A DNA stretch of 64,000 bases from Bradyrhizobium rifense (GCF_008123425.1 NZ_VSSS01000007.1:1-64000), one strand, 5' to 3'. Positions 1 to 6,893 are shown, numbered from the stretch's first letter. Translations and numbers: made by a program. Notes: generated by a model from the letters alone, not told the origin.

Positions 1-34
1 CAGTGCTGTCACCGTAATTCAGAACTTGCCGCGG

Positions 35-193
35 TCATCGCGATACTCGCGATCCGAGCCACAGTCCCGCAGCAGCGCCGACACCACTGAGCAGTACGCC
101 CGAATATGAGAGCATGTCGCCGCCCCACAGCTCGGGAATCAACCCGCCCATCGTCGAGCCGATAAAGATACCGATCCAAATGGGCGATCGCAT
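35..193 (-). CDS. small hydrophobic membrane protein, 52 aa
   Basis: An unrecognised short protein that is almost entirely two hydrophobic segments (about residues 3-17 and 28-46) rich in Gly, ending in Gly-Ser-Arg-Val-Ser-Arg. It is probably an inner-membrane miniprotein. The ATG at 193 is chosen because a purine-rich GGGGTGGGG tract lies upstream; a TTG at 247 would add 18 polar residues and is less likely. No operon partner is visible because the window starts just downstream. Function unknown. Confidence 0.5.
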   Translation of the reverse strand: MRSPIWIGIFIGSTMGGLIPELWGGDMLSYSGVLLSGVGAAAGLWLGSRVSR

Positions 194-499
194 GTGTGCA
201 GTGTACCCCACCCCTCTACCTTTATTTGACTTCCATCGGAGAGGCAAAACTATCCGGAATTAGGGACAGCGCGCTCAATTGACGTTGTCCGCCAAGCGTG
301 GACCGACGTGGGCCCCAGCAGGCCGAATTGCGAATGGGGATTACGGTGTGACTGCACCCAATTGCACGCTCGGGATTACGGTCACGCTCGGCTAGCCGCT
401 CCCGTCGCCAAGGCAAGGCGCGACCACGCGCGCGTGATCGTCCGCTATGGCCTGCCCGGCGAACAGGGCAACCGCATATGGGAGCGTTTCCCCAGTGGC

Positions 500-542
500 C
501 ATCCTTCGAGACGCCCGCCGTTGGCGGGCCCTCAGGATGAGG
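500..542 (+). repeat. REP-like palindromic element, copy 1 (inverted pair)
   Basis: The outer arms CATCCT/AGGATG flank an inner perfect hairpin GCCCGCC-gtt-GGCGGGC. The phrase CCTTCGAGACG on the left and CTCAGGATGAGG on the right recur in the opposite orientation at 589-633. It resembles dispersed palindromes frequent between Bradyrhizobium genes. No coding role is seen. Confidence 0.75.
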
Positions 543-588
543 ACCGAATGTGCGGCCGTCCCCTTTTCCGAGCACCGATGCCGCTTAG

Positions 589-633
589 CCTCATCCTGAG
601 GAGACCGCTAAGCGGTCGTCTCGAAGGACGAGG
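589..633 (-). repeat. REP-like palindromic element, copy 2 (inverted pair)
   Basis: This is the reverse-orientation partner of the element at 500-542: it reads CCTCATCCTGAGG on the left and CTCGAAGGACGAGG on the right, around an inner hairpin ACCGCT-a-AGCGGT. The outer sequence is shared with copy 1, whereas the inner hairpin sequence differs but keeps its pairing, as is usual for this repeat class. Confidence 0.75.
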
Positions 634-751
634 CGCGCACTCAGGTCGTGCAAAATGCCATGCGCGATCGTCCTGCGCCGGCGAGATGGCCGGCCTGATG
701 AACCGGGATGCAGCGTGACGCGACGAATGCCTGGAAACGAGGTCTTTCGCC

Positions 752-958
752 GTGAACTGGTTCAAACGATATGTCGTCGGCTGCCCGATCGCGGTGCTGT
801 TCTTCGCCGCAGTCGATAGCCTAGAGCATCCGGACCAGGGCATGCGCTATGGCGCCATCCTGCTGGCGTCTGCCGGCTGGCCTGTCGTCGCCGCGATGGT
901 CGTGGGCAGCACCATCGGCGACGTCGTGCATGACGTCCGTCAAGGCAAGGCAGGATGA
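752..958 (+). CDS. small membrane protein, 68 aa
   Basis: A hypothetical inner-membrane protein with a GTG start preceded by a weak AACGAGG ribosome-binding site. Two hydrophobic segments are visible (about residues 8-20 and 34-56), separated by a short polar loop with Glu-His-Pro-Asp-Gln, and the tail is charged (His-Asp-Val-Arg-Gln-Gly-Lys). It is followed after 6 bases by another tiny membrane gene on the same strand, so the two are probably co-transcribed. I do not recognise the family. Confidence 0.6.
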   Translation: MNWFKRYVVGCPIAVLFFAAVDSLEHPDQGMRYGAILLASAGWPVVAAMVVGSTIGDVVHDVRQGKAG

Positions 959-964
959 GCGGCC

Positions 965-1129
965 ATGTTTGACGCCTTGTTCAGCCTGGTGTTCGACATC
1001 GTCCTCAGTGCGGTCGGGACCGCCATCGTCAAATTGTTCGGTGTGGACAACGCCGCCGAAGTCGCGACTGTCATCATCGGCATCGGCTTGATCGCGATTG
1101 GCTTCGTGGCCGCTGTGTGGGGGCACTGA
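965..1129 (+). CDS. small membrane protein, 54 aa
   Basis: A very short gene translated from ATG at 965, six bases after the preceding stop. The product begins Met-Phe-Asp-Ala-Leu-Phe-Ser and has one long hydrophobic C-terminal helix (about residues 32-51) with an amphipathic N-terminal half. An AGGATGAG sequence overlapping the upstream stop can serve as the ribosome-binding site, consistent with translational coupling to the 68-aa membrane protein. Function unknown; the tandem arrangement of two miniproteins suggests they act together. Confidence 0.5.
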   Translation: MFDALFSLVFDIVLSAVGTAIVKLFGVDNAAEVATVIIGIGLIAIGFVAAVWGH

Positions 1130-1220
1130 AGCGGGACGTTTCGGCAAGGTGCATCCGCGAGCTACCGTGACGCCGGTCTGCGTCCCGTGATGGATCGGGA
1201 CACGAAATCGCCGCCTGCAA

Positions 1221-1544
1221 CTAGGCTGCGATCCGTTGCACGACCGGCGCCGCCGTCGTCAGCAGCTTCAGCACTTCGGCATGCTCGAGGTCGGGAACCG
1301 CAATCGCCGTGTGGCTGTAGGCCGCGTACGTGCGTGATTTCGCGATTTTGTCGAGGATTTCTTTGCCCTTGATGACGTGGAGGCCCATGCCGTCTCCGGA
1401 CGGGAAGATCGCCAGCACCACGTCATAGGCGCCGATCACGGCCCTGAGCGCCTCGGCCTTGTCTTCGGCGACATCGACAAACACGCGAACATCGGCTGCG
1501 AGTTCACGCAGCTCGTCAAAATCCAGCACTGTGGGGTACTCCAA
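1221..1544 (-). CDS. conserved-looking hypothetical protein, 107 aa
   Basis: A soluble, acidic protein with an alternating helix/strand pattern. It has an acidic N-terminal helix (Leu-Asp-Phe-Asp-Glu-Leu-Arg-Glu-Leu), a central strand Asp-Val-Val-Leu-Ala-Ile-Phe and a C-terminal hydrophobic helix. There is no signal peptide or membrane segment. Codon use matches the neighbours, which supports a real gene. I cannot assign a family. It stands alone between a plus-strand pair of membrane genes and another minus-strand small gene. Confidence 0.55.
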   Translation of the reverse strand: MEYPTVLDFDELRELAADVRVFVDVAEDKAEALRAVIGAYDVVLAIFPSGDGMGLHVIKGKEILDKIAKSRTYAAYSHTAIAVPDLEHAEVLKLLTTAAPVVQRIAA

Positions 1545-1681
1545 CGCAACGATACTGAATGGAGAGTGGATGCGTTGGGTTACCAGAGTCTGAACAATGT
1601 CTGTCGAGTCACAAGTTTCACGACGAGGTGACGAAGCTACCTCACGGGAAGGTAGCTCACTGGCTCAGTCACTTCGCTAAG

Positions 1682-1867
1682 TCACTTGGCGTAGCCCTGG
1701 GAGCGGAGCCACGCGATCTTGCGATCTCCGTTCATCCAGTCGTCGGCATCCGCCTTGCTGGTGAAGCCTGAGATTTCGCGCTGTTCGTGGTCGGGGTAAT
1801 CCGCCAGAATTTTCCACTCGCCGTCTGCAATCCGGACGGCTCTGAAGGTCACTTTTGTTTTTGCCAT
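1682..1867 (-). CDS. small hypothetical protein, 61 aa
   Basis: A short basic/acidic mixed protein starting Met-Ala-Lys-Thr-Lys-Val-Thr-Phe, with Trp residues at 18, 44 and 53 and the phrase Gly-Phe-Thr-Ser-Lys-Ala-Asp-Ala. The pattern of two beta strands followed by a helix resembles small modulator or phage-derived adaptor domains, but I do not recognise it. It is cytoplasmic, with no membrane segment. The next gene downstream on this strand is the small protein ending at 1221. Confidence 0.55.
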   Translation of the reverse strand: MAKTKVTFRAVRIADGEWKILADYPDHEQREISGFTSKADADDWMNGDRKIAWLRSQGYAK

Positions 1868-1921
1868 GCAGCATTATGCAGGAAAAGGTTCGAAAAGAGA
1901 ACCCATATTGCAGTCATCGTG

Positions 1922-3472
1922 CTAACCCGCCTCCCGCCAGCGTATCGGAAGCACGCCATCCTCCCTGAAGCTGCCGAGGAAGCCGAATCGATCGGCGTCC
2001 GGATTGCGGCGGGCTTCGATCGTGTTGCCGAGGATCTGCACGACATCGCTCTTATCATAAGCCGGCCAGGAGGGCAGGCCGGGCCCATTGGGATCGCCGC
2101 GCATCGCGAAGTTCACCCAATAGTCCATCATGGTCGCTGAGAGGGCGCGGTCGGCTTCGGCCGGCGGCGTGGTGCTGCCGATCACCCGCTGCGGCGTCAG
2201 CGTACCGAACACGAAGGGGATCTCGGTGACGTGCGAGGCGATCGGCGTATAGGGCGAGGTGTAATTGAAGTGGTAGCCGTAGACGGGCGCGCGATCGCTT
2301 GCCTGATGCAGCCGCAGCCACTGCCAGCATTGCTCGCCAACGACCATGTCGCCGGTGAGCGCGGCGGCCGACGCTTTTGCTCGTGCGTCGGTGTTGGCGG
2401 TGTAAAGCCTCAGGAAGTCCGTCAGTCGCTCCTTGCCGAACATGTTTTCGGCGGCAGCACGAAAGGCTCGAGCGGAGTGCGCGGGGAGGGATTGCGACAT
2501 GAAGGGGAATCCTTCCGCGCTGTTCCAGCCGGCCAGCAGCGGGATGTGCATCTGATCGCCGCGCGAGAAGCGGCGCGCGGGCACATCAGGCACGACGTGA
2601 TGATCGATGCTCGGCGAGAACGCCTCGGTGACGTGGTCGCGCTCGAAATTCCAGAGAGCTGCCGCATTCAACTGCTCGGCCGGCATCGCGCGCAAGGCTC
2701 TGATCGACGCTTCGCCTTGCCGGCGCGTGAAGGCGAGGCCGCGCGCGCGAGCTTCGTCAAAACTCTGCAGCGGCCCGTGCCGGCCATCCCAGAATGCGCC
2801 GCTCTCGCCGATCGCTTTGTGGAATAGCCCGCGTGCGAGCGGCGACGCCATCAGAATCCCGACAGCCATGGCGCCGGCGGATTCGCCGAACAAAGTGATG
2901 TTATCGGGGTCACCGCCGAACGCGGCGATATTGGATTGCACCCAGCGGAGTGCTGCGAGTTGATCCTGCAGGCCGTAATTGCCGGATGGCGCGTCGGCAT
3001 CGAGATCGGGATGGGCGAGAAAGCCGAGGACGCCGAGGCGATAATTGAAGCTGACGACGACGACACCCTTGGCCGCCAGCAGACTTCCGTCGGTGGCGGG
3101 ATTGGCCGACGAGCCGAACTGAAAGCCGCCGCCGTGGATCCACACCATCACGGGCCGCTTCTCGTCAGCCTCTCTCGCGGCGGTCAAAACGTTGAGAGTG
3201 AGGCAATCCTCATCGCGCGGTCCCGGTCTCGGATCATTCTCGAGCGACGAGAGCGACGCCGGGCCGAAGGCCAGCGCATCGCGCTCGCCAATCCACGGCA
3301 TCGGCGGCTGTGGCGCGCGCCAGCGCAGAGGTCCAACCGGCGGTGCTGCGTAGGGGATGCCTTTGAACGCAAGCACGCCGCCGGCATCGCGTGGCTCGCC
3401 GCGCACCAGGCCGGCTTGCGTGCGAATGGTTCGGCCCGGTTGGGCTGCTGTTGGGATGATCGAGCCATGCAC
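1922..3472 (-). CDS. carboxylesterase type B (para-nitrobenzyl-esterase-like)
   Basis: An alpha/beta-hydrolase that hydrolyses carboxylic esters. The 516-aa length is normal for the COesterase family. Motifs visible: EDCLTLNV at 88-95, the oxyanion-hole HGGGF at 113-117, and the nucleophile elbow GESAG at 196-200 with Ser198. A Glu in the Asn-Ser-Ala-Glu-Gly-Phe stretch and a His in the Ser-His-Val-Thr-Glu-Ile-Pro stretch are the likely remaining triad members. There is no clear signal peptide, so it is probably cytoplasmic. It is divergent from a cupin-AraC regulator with a 95-bp shared upstream region, which suggests that regulator controls it. The natural substrate cannot be read from sequence. 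Confidence 0.9.
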   Translation of the reverse strand: MHGSIIPTAAQPGRTIRTQAGLVRGEPRDAGGVLAFKGIPYAAPPVGPLRWRAPQPPMPWIGERDALAFGPASLSSLENDPRPGPRDEDCLTLNVLTAAREADEKRPVMVWIHGGGFQFGSSANPATDGSLLAAKGVVVVSFNYRLGVLGFLAHPDLDADAPSGNYGLQDQLAALRWVQSNIAAFGGDPDNITLFGESAGAMAVGILMASPLARGLFHKAIGESGAFWDGRHGPLQSFDEARARGLAFTRRQGEASIRALRAMPAEQLNAAALWNFERDHVTEAFSPSIDHHVVPDVPARRFSRGDQMHIPLLAGWNSAEGFPFMSQSLPAHSARAFRAAAENMFGKERLTDFLRLYTANTDARAKASAAALTGDMVVGEQCWQWLRLHQASDRAPVYGYHFNYTSPYTPIASHVTEIPFVFGTLTPQRVIGSTTPPAEADRALSATMMDYWVNFAMRGDPNGPGLPSWPAYDKSDVVQILGNTIEARRNPDADRFGFLGSFREDGVLPIRWREAG

Positions 3473-3567
3473 GGTCGCGTCTCCTTATCTAAGGGCGACC
3501 TGAGATCTATCGACTTTGCAGGTGGATGAATTTATACATAATTGCATCCGATCGCTAAAAACCGTCA

Positions 3568-4362
3568 ATGATCAGGCAAAAGCTCCAATACCCCTGGCTC
3601 GAGCTGGATGTGGATGACCGCGCCGCGCCGGTCATTGCCGTGCGCGTCGATGCCGACGGGACCAAAGGGGAGGTGCCTGATCACAGGCATCGCAAGGGAC
3701 AGCTCGTGGTGTCGCTCGGCGGCGGCGTGATCTGTCGCGTTCCGAGCGGGCTGTGGATGGTGCCGCCGCATTGCGCGGTCTGGATTCCAAGCGACATGCC
3801 GCACAGCAATCGCGCGACTGCGAATGCAAATCTGTTCTTCGTCTACATCGAGGCGGAACTGGTCGGTCTGCCGGGTCGCTGCTGCACGATCTCGATCTCG
3901 CCGTTGCTGCGCGAATTGATCGTCGAGCTGTCCGATGGCGCGCAGCATGACGAGGCGAGGCGGGAGCGCCTGATCGGCGTGCTGCTCGGCGAGCTGCCGC
4001 TGATGCCCGTGCAGCAATTGCATCTGCCGCTCTCGCGCGAGCCGCGATTGAAGCGCATTGCGATCGCGTTGGCGGACAATCCCGCGGATCGGCGCACGCT
4101 GGCGCAATGGGCCGATCACGTCGCGCTCAGCGAGAGCAGTCTTGCGCGTCTCGTCGCGAAGGAGACGGGGCTGACGTTCGGACGCTGGCGTCAGCAACTG
4201 CATCTGATCGTCGCGATCAGGGAGCTTGCTGCAGGTGCGAGCGTGCAGCAGGTGTCCGCCGATCTCGGCTATGAATCAGTCACGGCCTTCATCACGATGT
4301 TCAGGAAGGCACTGGGAAAGTCGCCGGCCAAATATCTCAGCAGTGTGTCTCGGGAGACCTAG
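3568..4362 (+). CDS. AraC-family transcriptional regulator with N-terminal cupin
   Basis: A 264-aa DNA-binding regulator. The N-terminal half has the cupin-like sensing fold (His-Arg-His-Arg-Lys-Gly-Gln-Leu, then Val-Pro-Pro-His-Cys-Ala-Val-Trp-Ile-Pro). The C-terminal 100 residues carry the double helix-turn-helix of AraC proteins (Ser-Glu-Ser-Ser-Leu-Ala-Arg-Leu, then Ala-Asp-Leu-Gly-Tyr-Glu-Ser). It is divergent from the carboxylesterase at 1922-3472, its probable target. The ligand is unknown, though a metabolite linked to ester hydrolysis is plausible. The start ATG is the first in frame after the intergenic region. Confidence 0.9.
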   Translation: MIRQKLQYPWLELDVDDRAAPVIAVRVDADGTKGEVPDHRHRKGQLVVSLGGGVICRVPSGLWMVPPHCAVWIPSDMPHSNRATANANLFFVYIEAELVGLPGRCCTISISPLLRELIVELSDGAQHDEARRERLIGVLLGELPLMPVQQLHLPLSREPRLKRIAIALADNPADRRTLAQWADHVALSESSLARLVAKETGLTFGRWRQQLHLIVAIRELAAGASVQQVSADLGYESVTAFITMFRKALGKSPAKYLSSVSRET

Positions 4363-4636
4363 TCGCGCGCGGGCGCGGATGCATCCCGCAAGGTTGGCGA
4401 ACTCTCTAGGGATGCTGCGGAATTCGATTTGTCGCCGCTGCAGACGCCAGGATCCGGCGGAAACATTACGGAACCGAGTTCGAACTGCTGCTTGCGTTTT
4501 CGGCCTCAATGGGTTCTAAGCCCGGCTGCTTCGTGGCCGACAGGCATGAACAGACGCGCGGCCCGCGTGGTTTTACCGCTTCCCGGACAAAGCTACGTCG
4601 CAGTTCGCGCGCACCCAATTCAGAGGAAGTCCAGAC
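4363..4636. other. intergenic region upstream of the HU-like gene
   Basis: A non-coding stretch of 274 bases between the AraC gene and the HU-like gene. It probably carries the HU promoter. An AGAGGAAGT ribosome-binding site at about 4621-4629 precedes the HU start. No repeat or strong hairpin is seen. Confidence 0.5.
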
Positions 4637-4933
4637 ATGGCAAAGATGACCAAGACCCAATTGATCGATGCAATTGCGGAAGGCACGCAGCTTGCGAAGA
4701 ACGACGTGAAGTCGGTCATCGAATACATGGCGACCGTCGGCTACAAGGAGCTCAACGAGTCCGGTGAGTTCGTCATTCCCGGTTTCGTGAAGATGTCGGT
4801 CGTCAACAAGCCTGCGACCGAAGCCCGCATGGGCGTCAATCCCTTCACCAAGGAGCCGATGCAGTTTGCTGCGAAGCCGGCGAGCAAGTCGGTCAAGGCC
4901 TCGCCGCTGAAGGTCGCCAAGGACTCGGTCTGA
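4637..4933 (+). CDS. HU/IHF-family DNA-binding protein
   Basis: A 98-aa nucleoid-associated protein of the bacterial histone-like family. It has the helical dimerisation N-terminus (Met-Thr-Lys-Thr-Gln-Leu-Ile-Asp-Ala-Ile-Ala-Glu), then the strand phrase Phe-Val-Ile-Pro-Gly-Phe-Val-Lys and the DNA-binding arm with Asn-Pro-Phe-Thr-Lys-Glu-Pro. The arm reads Gly-Val-Asn-Pro where the family normally has Gly-Arg-Asn-Pro, so a conserved basic residue is missing. The C-terminus is Lys/Ala/Ser-rich and slightly longer than that of canonical 90-aa HU. It is monocistronic, with a strong terminator 20 bases downstream. Confidence 0.92.
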   Translation: MAKMTKTQLIDAIAEGTQLAKNDVKSVIEYMATVGYKELNESGEFVIPGFVKMSVVNKPATEARMGVNPFTKEPMQFAAKPASKSVKASPLKVAKDSV

Positions 4934-4953
4934 TCCCAGTCGACAAAAAGGGG

Positions 4954-4984
4954 AAAACCCCGCCTGGGGGAAGCGGGGTTTTCT
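4954..4984 (+). terminator. Rho-independent terminator of the HU-like gene
   Basis: A perfect GC-rich stem AAAACCCCGC/GCGGGGTTTT with a 9-nt loop, ending in a T tract, 20 bases after the HU stop codon. The A/T-rich outer pairs could let it work in both directions. Confidence 0.9.
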
Positions 4985-5100
4985 GATGGGGGTGAAGCCT
5001 GGGGGAAGCTTCATTTATTAGACGCGCCAGCGCTGAAAAAGTTCATCGCGCAGAGACAAGATCGTGCGCGGCGATCCCCGCAAAATCATCGCCCGATCTC

Positions 5101-5132
5101 CAAAAAGAAAAACCCCGCGCTTGCGCACGGGG
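5101..5132 (-). terminator. orphan intrinsic terminator reading leftward
   Basis: On the minus strand the stem CCCCGTGC/GCGCGGGG closes a GCAA (GNRA) tetraloop and is followed by TTTTTCTTTTT. Read on the plus strand the same hairpin has a C-A mismatch and no T tract, so the direction is clear. No annotated minus-strand coding gene feeds into it. Confidence 0.85.
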
Positions 5133-5285
5133 CTCTCTTGCTGACGGCGTTGGGATTTCAGCGCCTGGCCGTCAGCGATCTGCCTAACTTAAGGTTGAAA
5201 ATCCAAAAAGCAACAGCGCCGCGGTGACGGAGTATGTTCGTCCATCGCGGCGCCGGCATGCGACTGGGCGCTGAAATCCCCAGCC
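5101..5285 (-). ncRNA. candidate structured small RNA, about 185 nt
   Basis: No protein gene lies on the minus strand between 5101 and the next minus-strand gene, yet a strong minus-strand terminator sits at 5101-5132. Upstream of it the sequence folds extensively. There is a 9-bp perfect stem (5140-5148 with 5168-5176), a hairpin with an 8-bp GC stem (about 5214-5253), and a long-range 14- to 15-bp complementarity between 5151-5165 and 5266-5280 that competes with the first stem. The 5' end is inferred from the folding and not from a clear promoter. The long-range closing helix gives a 6S-RNA-like outline, but I cannot confirm homology. Confidence 0.5.
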
Positions 5286-5403
5286 TCCATGGGTCCCCGG
5301 CGCGCCGAAAAGGTTCAACGCGACATCACAGGAAATTTCGCGCGAGGACTGGACTTGTTGTTCTCATTTTGTTCTAGTGAGTCACCCGCTTTGGAGGTGA
5401 CTC

Positions 5404-5556
5404 ATGACCGTCGAGAAACAGCGCGAAGTGATCCGGCTCTGGAACCAGCTCAGGAAGGTCGAGGGCCCGGCCGCAGAAGAACTCCGCATCCAGATCCTGG
5501 AATGCTTTTCGGAGAAGGGCAGCGCAGAGAAGGGCCATGCGAAGCGCGCGGCTTGA
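5404..5556 (+). CDS. small helical hypothetical protein, 50 aa
   Basis: A short gene with an excellent ribosome-binding site GGAGGTGA seven bases before the ATG. The product is highly charged and predicted to be helical (Glu-Lys-Gln-Arg-Glu-Val-Ile-Arg-Leu-Trp-Asn-Gln-Leu-Arg), with a single Cys at residue 33 and an Ala/Lys/Arg tail. It is cytoplasmic and the family is unknown. The strong translation signal is the main argument that it is real. Confidence 0.65.
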   Translation: MTVEKQREVIRLWNQLRKVEGPAAEELRIQILECFSEKGSAEKGHAKRAA

Positions 5557-5644
5557 GTGATTTCGTCGCGCGGTCATCGTCGTCTCTGACGGTGCTTCGT
5601 TTCATCGATCGTTAGGAATCGTTTCGCACGGTTTTCCTCGACTC

Positions 5645-5688
5645 CGATTCGTTCTTTGGGAACGAAATGGAGTCGAAGCCCGAACAAA
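5645..5688 (+). repeat. 44-nt dispersed repeat, copy A
   Basis: This stretch matches 30484-30527 at about 36 of 44 positions without gaps, including the common blocks CTTTGGGAACG, GGAGTCG and GAACAAA. Both copies lie between genes. It contains TTCGTTC and GGAACGAA as an inverted pair. Role unknown. Confidence 0.6.
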
Positions 5689-5778
5689 GCCGGTCGCTGG
5701 ACGGCGACTAGCTGCAGTTCGTTGTCTCGACGCTTCCCATGCGCCGCGCTATCGTAGCAGGCCACGGCGGTCGCATCG

Positions 5779-6129
5779 ATGAAGAACGGGCTCTACTCCA
5801 TCCACATCCACATGCTCGACGGCGTGAAGGGCCGCGACAGCGGCGTGTTGATCTTGCGCGATGGCGTGCTGCTCGGCGGCGGACCGTACTTCTGGTCGCG
5901 CGGCTCCTACACAGTCGGCAACGGCACCTGGAAGGGCGAACTCGCCACCAACCAGCATTCGCCGTTCGCCGATCCGCTTGTCAGGCCGCTTTTCGCCGGC
6001 ACCGAGGCGACCAGCGGTTTTTCGGGAACGTTCAGCGAGGAGGGGGCCGAGGTGTTCGGCACGGTGCTGGTTGCCGGCCATCGCAGCCTCGGTTTCCGCG
6101 CGTCGCTGAAGTGGCTGGCGGAGATCTGA
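5779..6129 (+). CDS. GrlR-like small beta protein
   Basis: A 116-aa protein beginning Met-Lys-Asn-Gly-Leu-Tyr-Ser-Ile-His, rich in Gly and aromatic residues, with the phrases Gly-Val-Leu-Ile-Leu-Arg-Asp-Gly and Gly-Gly-Gly-Pro-Tyr-Phe-Trp. This layout fits the GrlR family of lipocalin-like regulators, first known as a negative regulator of type III secretion in enteropathogens; many alphaproteobacterial members have no secretion locus nearby, as here. It is soluble with no signal peptide. The family call is from memory of the pattern, and the partner protein is unknown. Confidence 0.6.
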   Translation: MKNGLYSIHIHMLDGVKGRDSGVLILRDGVLLGGGPYFWSRGSYTVGNGTWKGELATNQHSPFADPLVRPLFAGTEATSGFSGTFSEEGAEVFGTVLVAGHRSLGFRASLKWLAEI

Positions 6130-6268
6130 GGCGCCTGCAAATTCCTAACGGAAGCTTGCAGCGATCGCGATAACCCTATTCGGTTAGGTTAAAAGCCCAA
6201 TCGCGTTGCGCTTGCTGTGCGTTGGGATAGGTGTCTGGCAAAGACAACAAGAAAACCGATTTTTGCCA

Positions 6269-6466
6269 ATGACCCCGTTTTTAGAACCGTCATTTTATCA
6301 GGGCGACCGCCAGACCTATCGACGCGTCGCCGTCGTAGGCCTGCTGTTCTGTCTCGCTTTCGTGGTGATCAGTTTTTCGCTGCGGCCGCAGGACGAAGAC
6401 ACGCGCGTCGCGGTCAAGGCCGACCGTCTGGTGCGCACGGCGGGACAGCCGCCGCACGCGAACTGA
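6269..6466 (+). CDS. small single-pass membrane protein, 65 aa
   Basis: The product starts Met-Thr-Pro-Phe-Leu-Glu-Pro-Ser-Phe-Tyr and has a basic stretch (Arg-Gln-Thr-Tyr-Arg-Arg) just before one transmembrane helix at about residues 20-38. The C-terminal tail is polar, giving a probable N-in, C-out single-pass topology. An upstream in-frame ATG at 6206 would add 21 residues rich in Arg/Gln and looks less natural. The motif CGGTTAGGTTAA lies 77 bases upstream. Function unknown. Confidence 0.55.
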   Translation: MTPFLEPSFYQGDRQTYRRVAVVGLLFCLAFVVISFSLRPQDEDTRVAVKADRLVRTAGQPPHAN

Positions 6467-6473
6467 ACTCCCG

Positions 6474-6584
6474 TCACTGTAGATCGTCCGCACCCGTCTG
6501 CTGACACGAGGAACCGCGCGTTGCGAGGGCGACGAAGCCGGCATAGCCGGAGATATTAAGCAGGATATCGAGCCACACCGGCAT
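6474..6584 (-). CDS. tiny membrane peptide, 36 aa
   Basis: A 36-aa product starting Met-Pro-Val-Trp-Leu-Asp-Ile-Leu-Leu-Asn, with one hydrophobic helix (residues 4-21) and a polar tail. The start is supported by a near-perfect AGGAGG ribosome-binding site six to seven bases upstream on the minus strand. It ends 8 bases from the convergent membrane gene. No function can be assigned. Confidence 0.5.
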   Translation of the reverse strand: MPVWLDILLNISGYAGFVALATRGSSCQQTGADDLQ

Positions 6585-6662
6585 GTTGAGCCTCCTGGTA
6601 TCCGAAGGCGAGATCAACACGCAGTCCGCGTGCCCGTTCCCCGCGCGCCTATAATGTGCCGC

Positions 6663-6893
6663 TCAAAGCGGCGAGGTGGGATCGAGCCGCCGGCCCAGCG
6701 CTGCAACCGACTGCGCCGAGGGCGAGTCCTTGAGGAACTCGGCAATGGCGCGGGCGAGCTCGCCGTCGCTCATCGGCGTCGGCGGTGGGCGCAGCGCGCC
6801 GACACCGAAGTTGCGGACGATCTCGTCGTAATGCTGCGCGTTGGATTTGGGAACAAGCCTGCGAATGCGGGCCAGCAAAGCGGATAGCGGCAA
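6663..6893 (-). CDS. hypothetical protein, 76 aa
   Basis: A soluble basic protein with a helical N-terminus (Leu-Ser-Ala-Leu-Leu-Ala-Arg-Ile-Arg-Arg-Leu), then Tyr-Asp-Glu-Ile-Val-Arg-Asn-Phe-Gly-Val, and a second helix Asp-Gly-Glu-Leu-Ala-Arg-Ala-Ile-Ala-Glu. There is no signal peptide or membrane segment. Codon bias matches the genome. Family not recognised. Confidence 0.55.
   Translation of the reverse strand: MPLSALLARIRRLVPKSNAQHYDEIVRNFGVGALRPPPTPMSDGELARAIAEFLKDSPSAQSVAALGRRLDPTSPL

Larger units (their letters stand above)
194..751. other. non-coding stretch carrying two palindromic repeats
   Basis: About 550 bases without a convincing gene. The open frames crossing it run through the two palindromic repeat elements annotated separately at 500-542 and 589-633, and their translations look random (Arg/Pro/Gly-rich, no family signature). 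I see no promoter or terminator that I can place with confidence. Confidence 0.6.

Noticed and set aside
308-718. 136-codon plus-strand frame near the left end
   Set aside because: It runs through both palindromic repeat elements and has no sensible protein composition.
4660-4680. FixK-like TTGAT...GCAAT site near the HU start
   Set aside because: It is within the HU coding sequence and the right half deviates from the FixK consensus.
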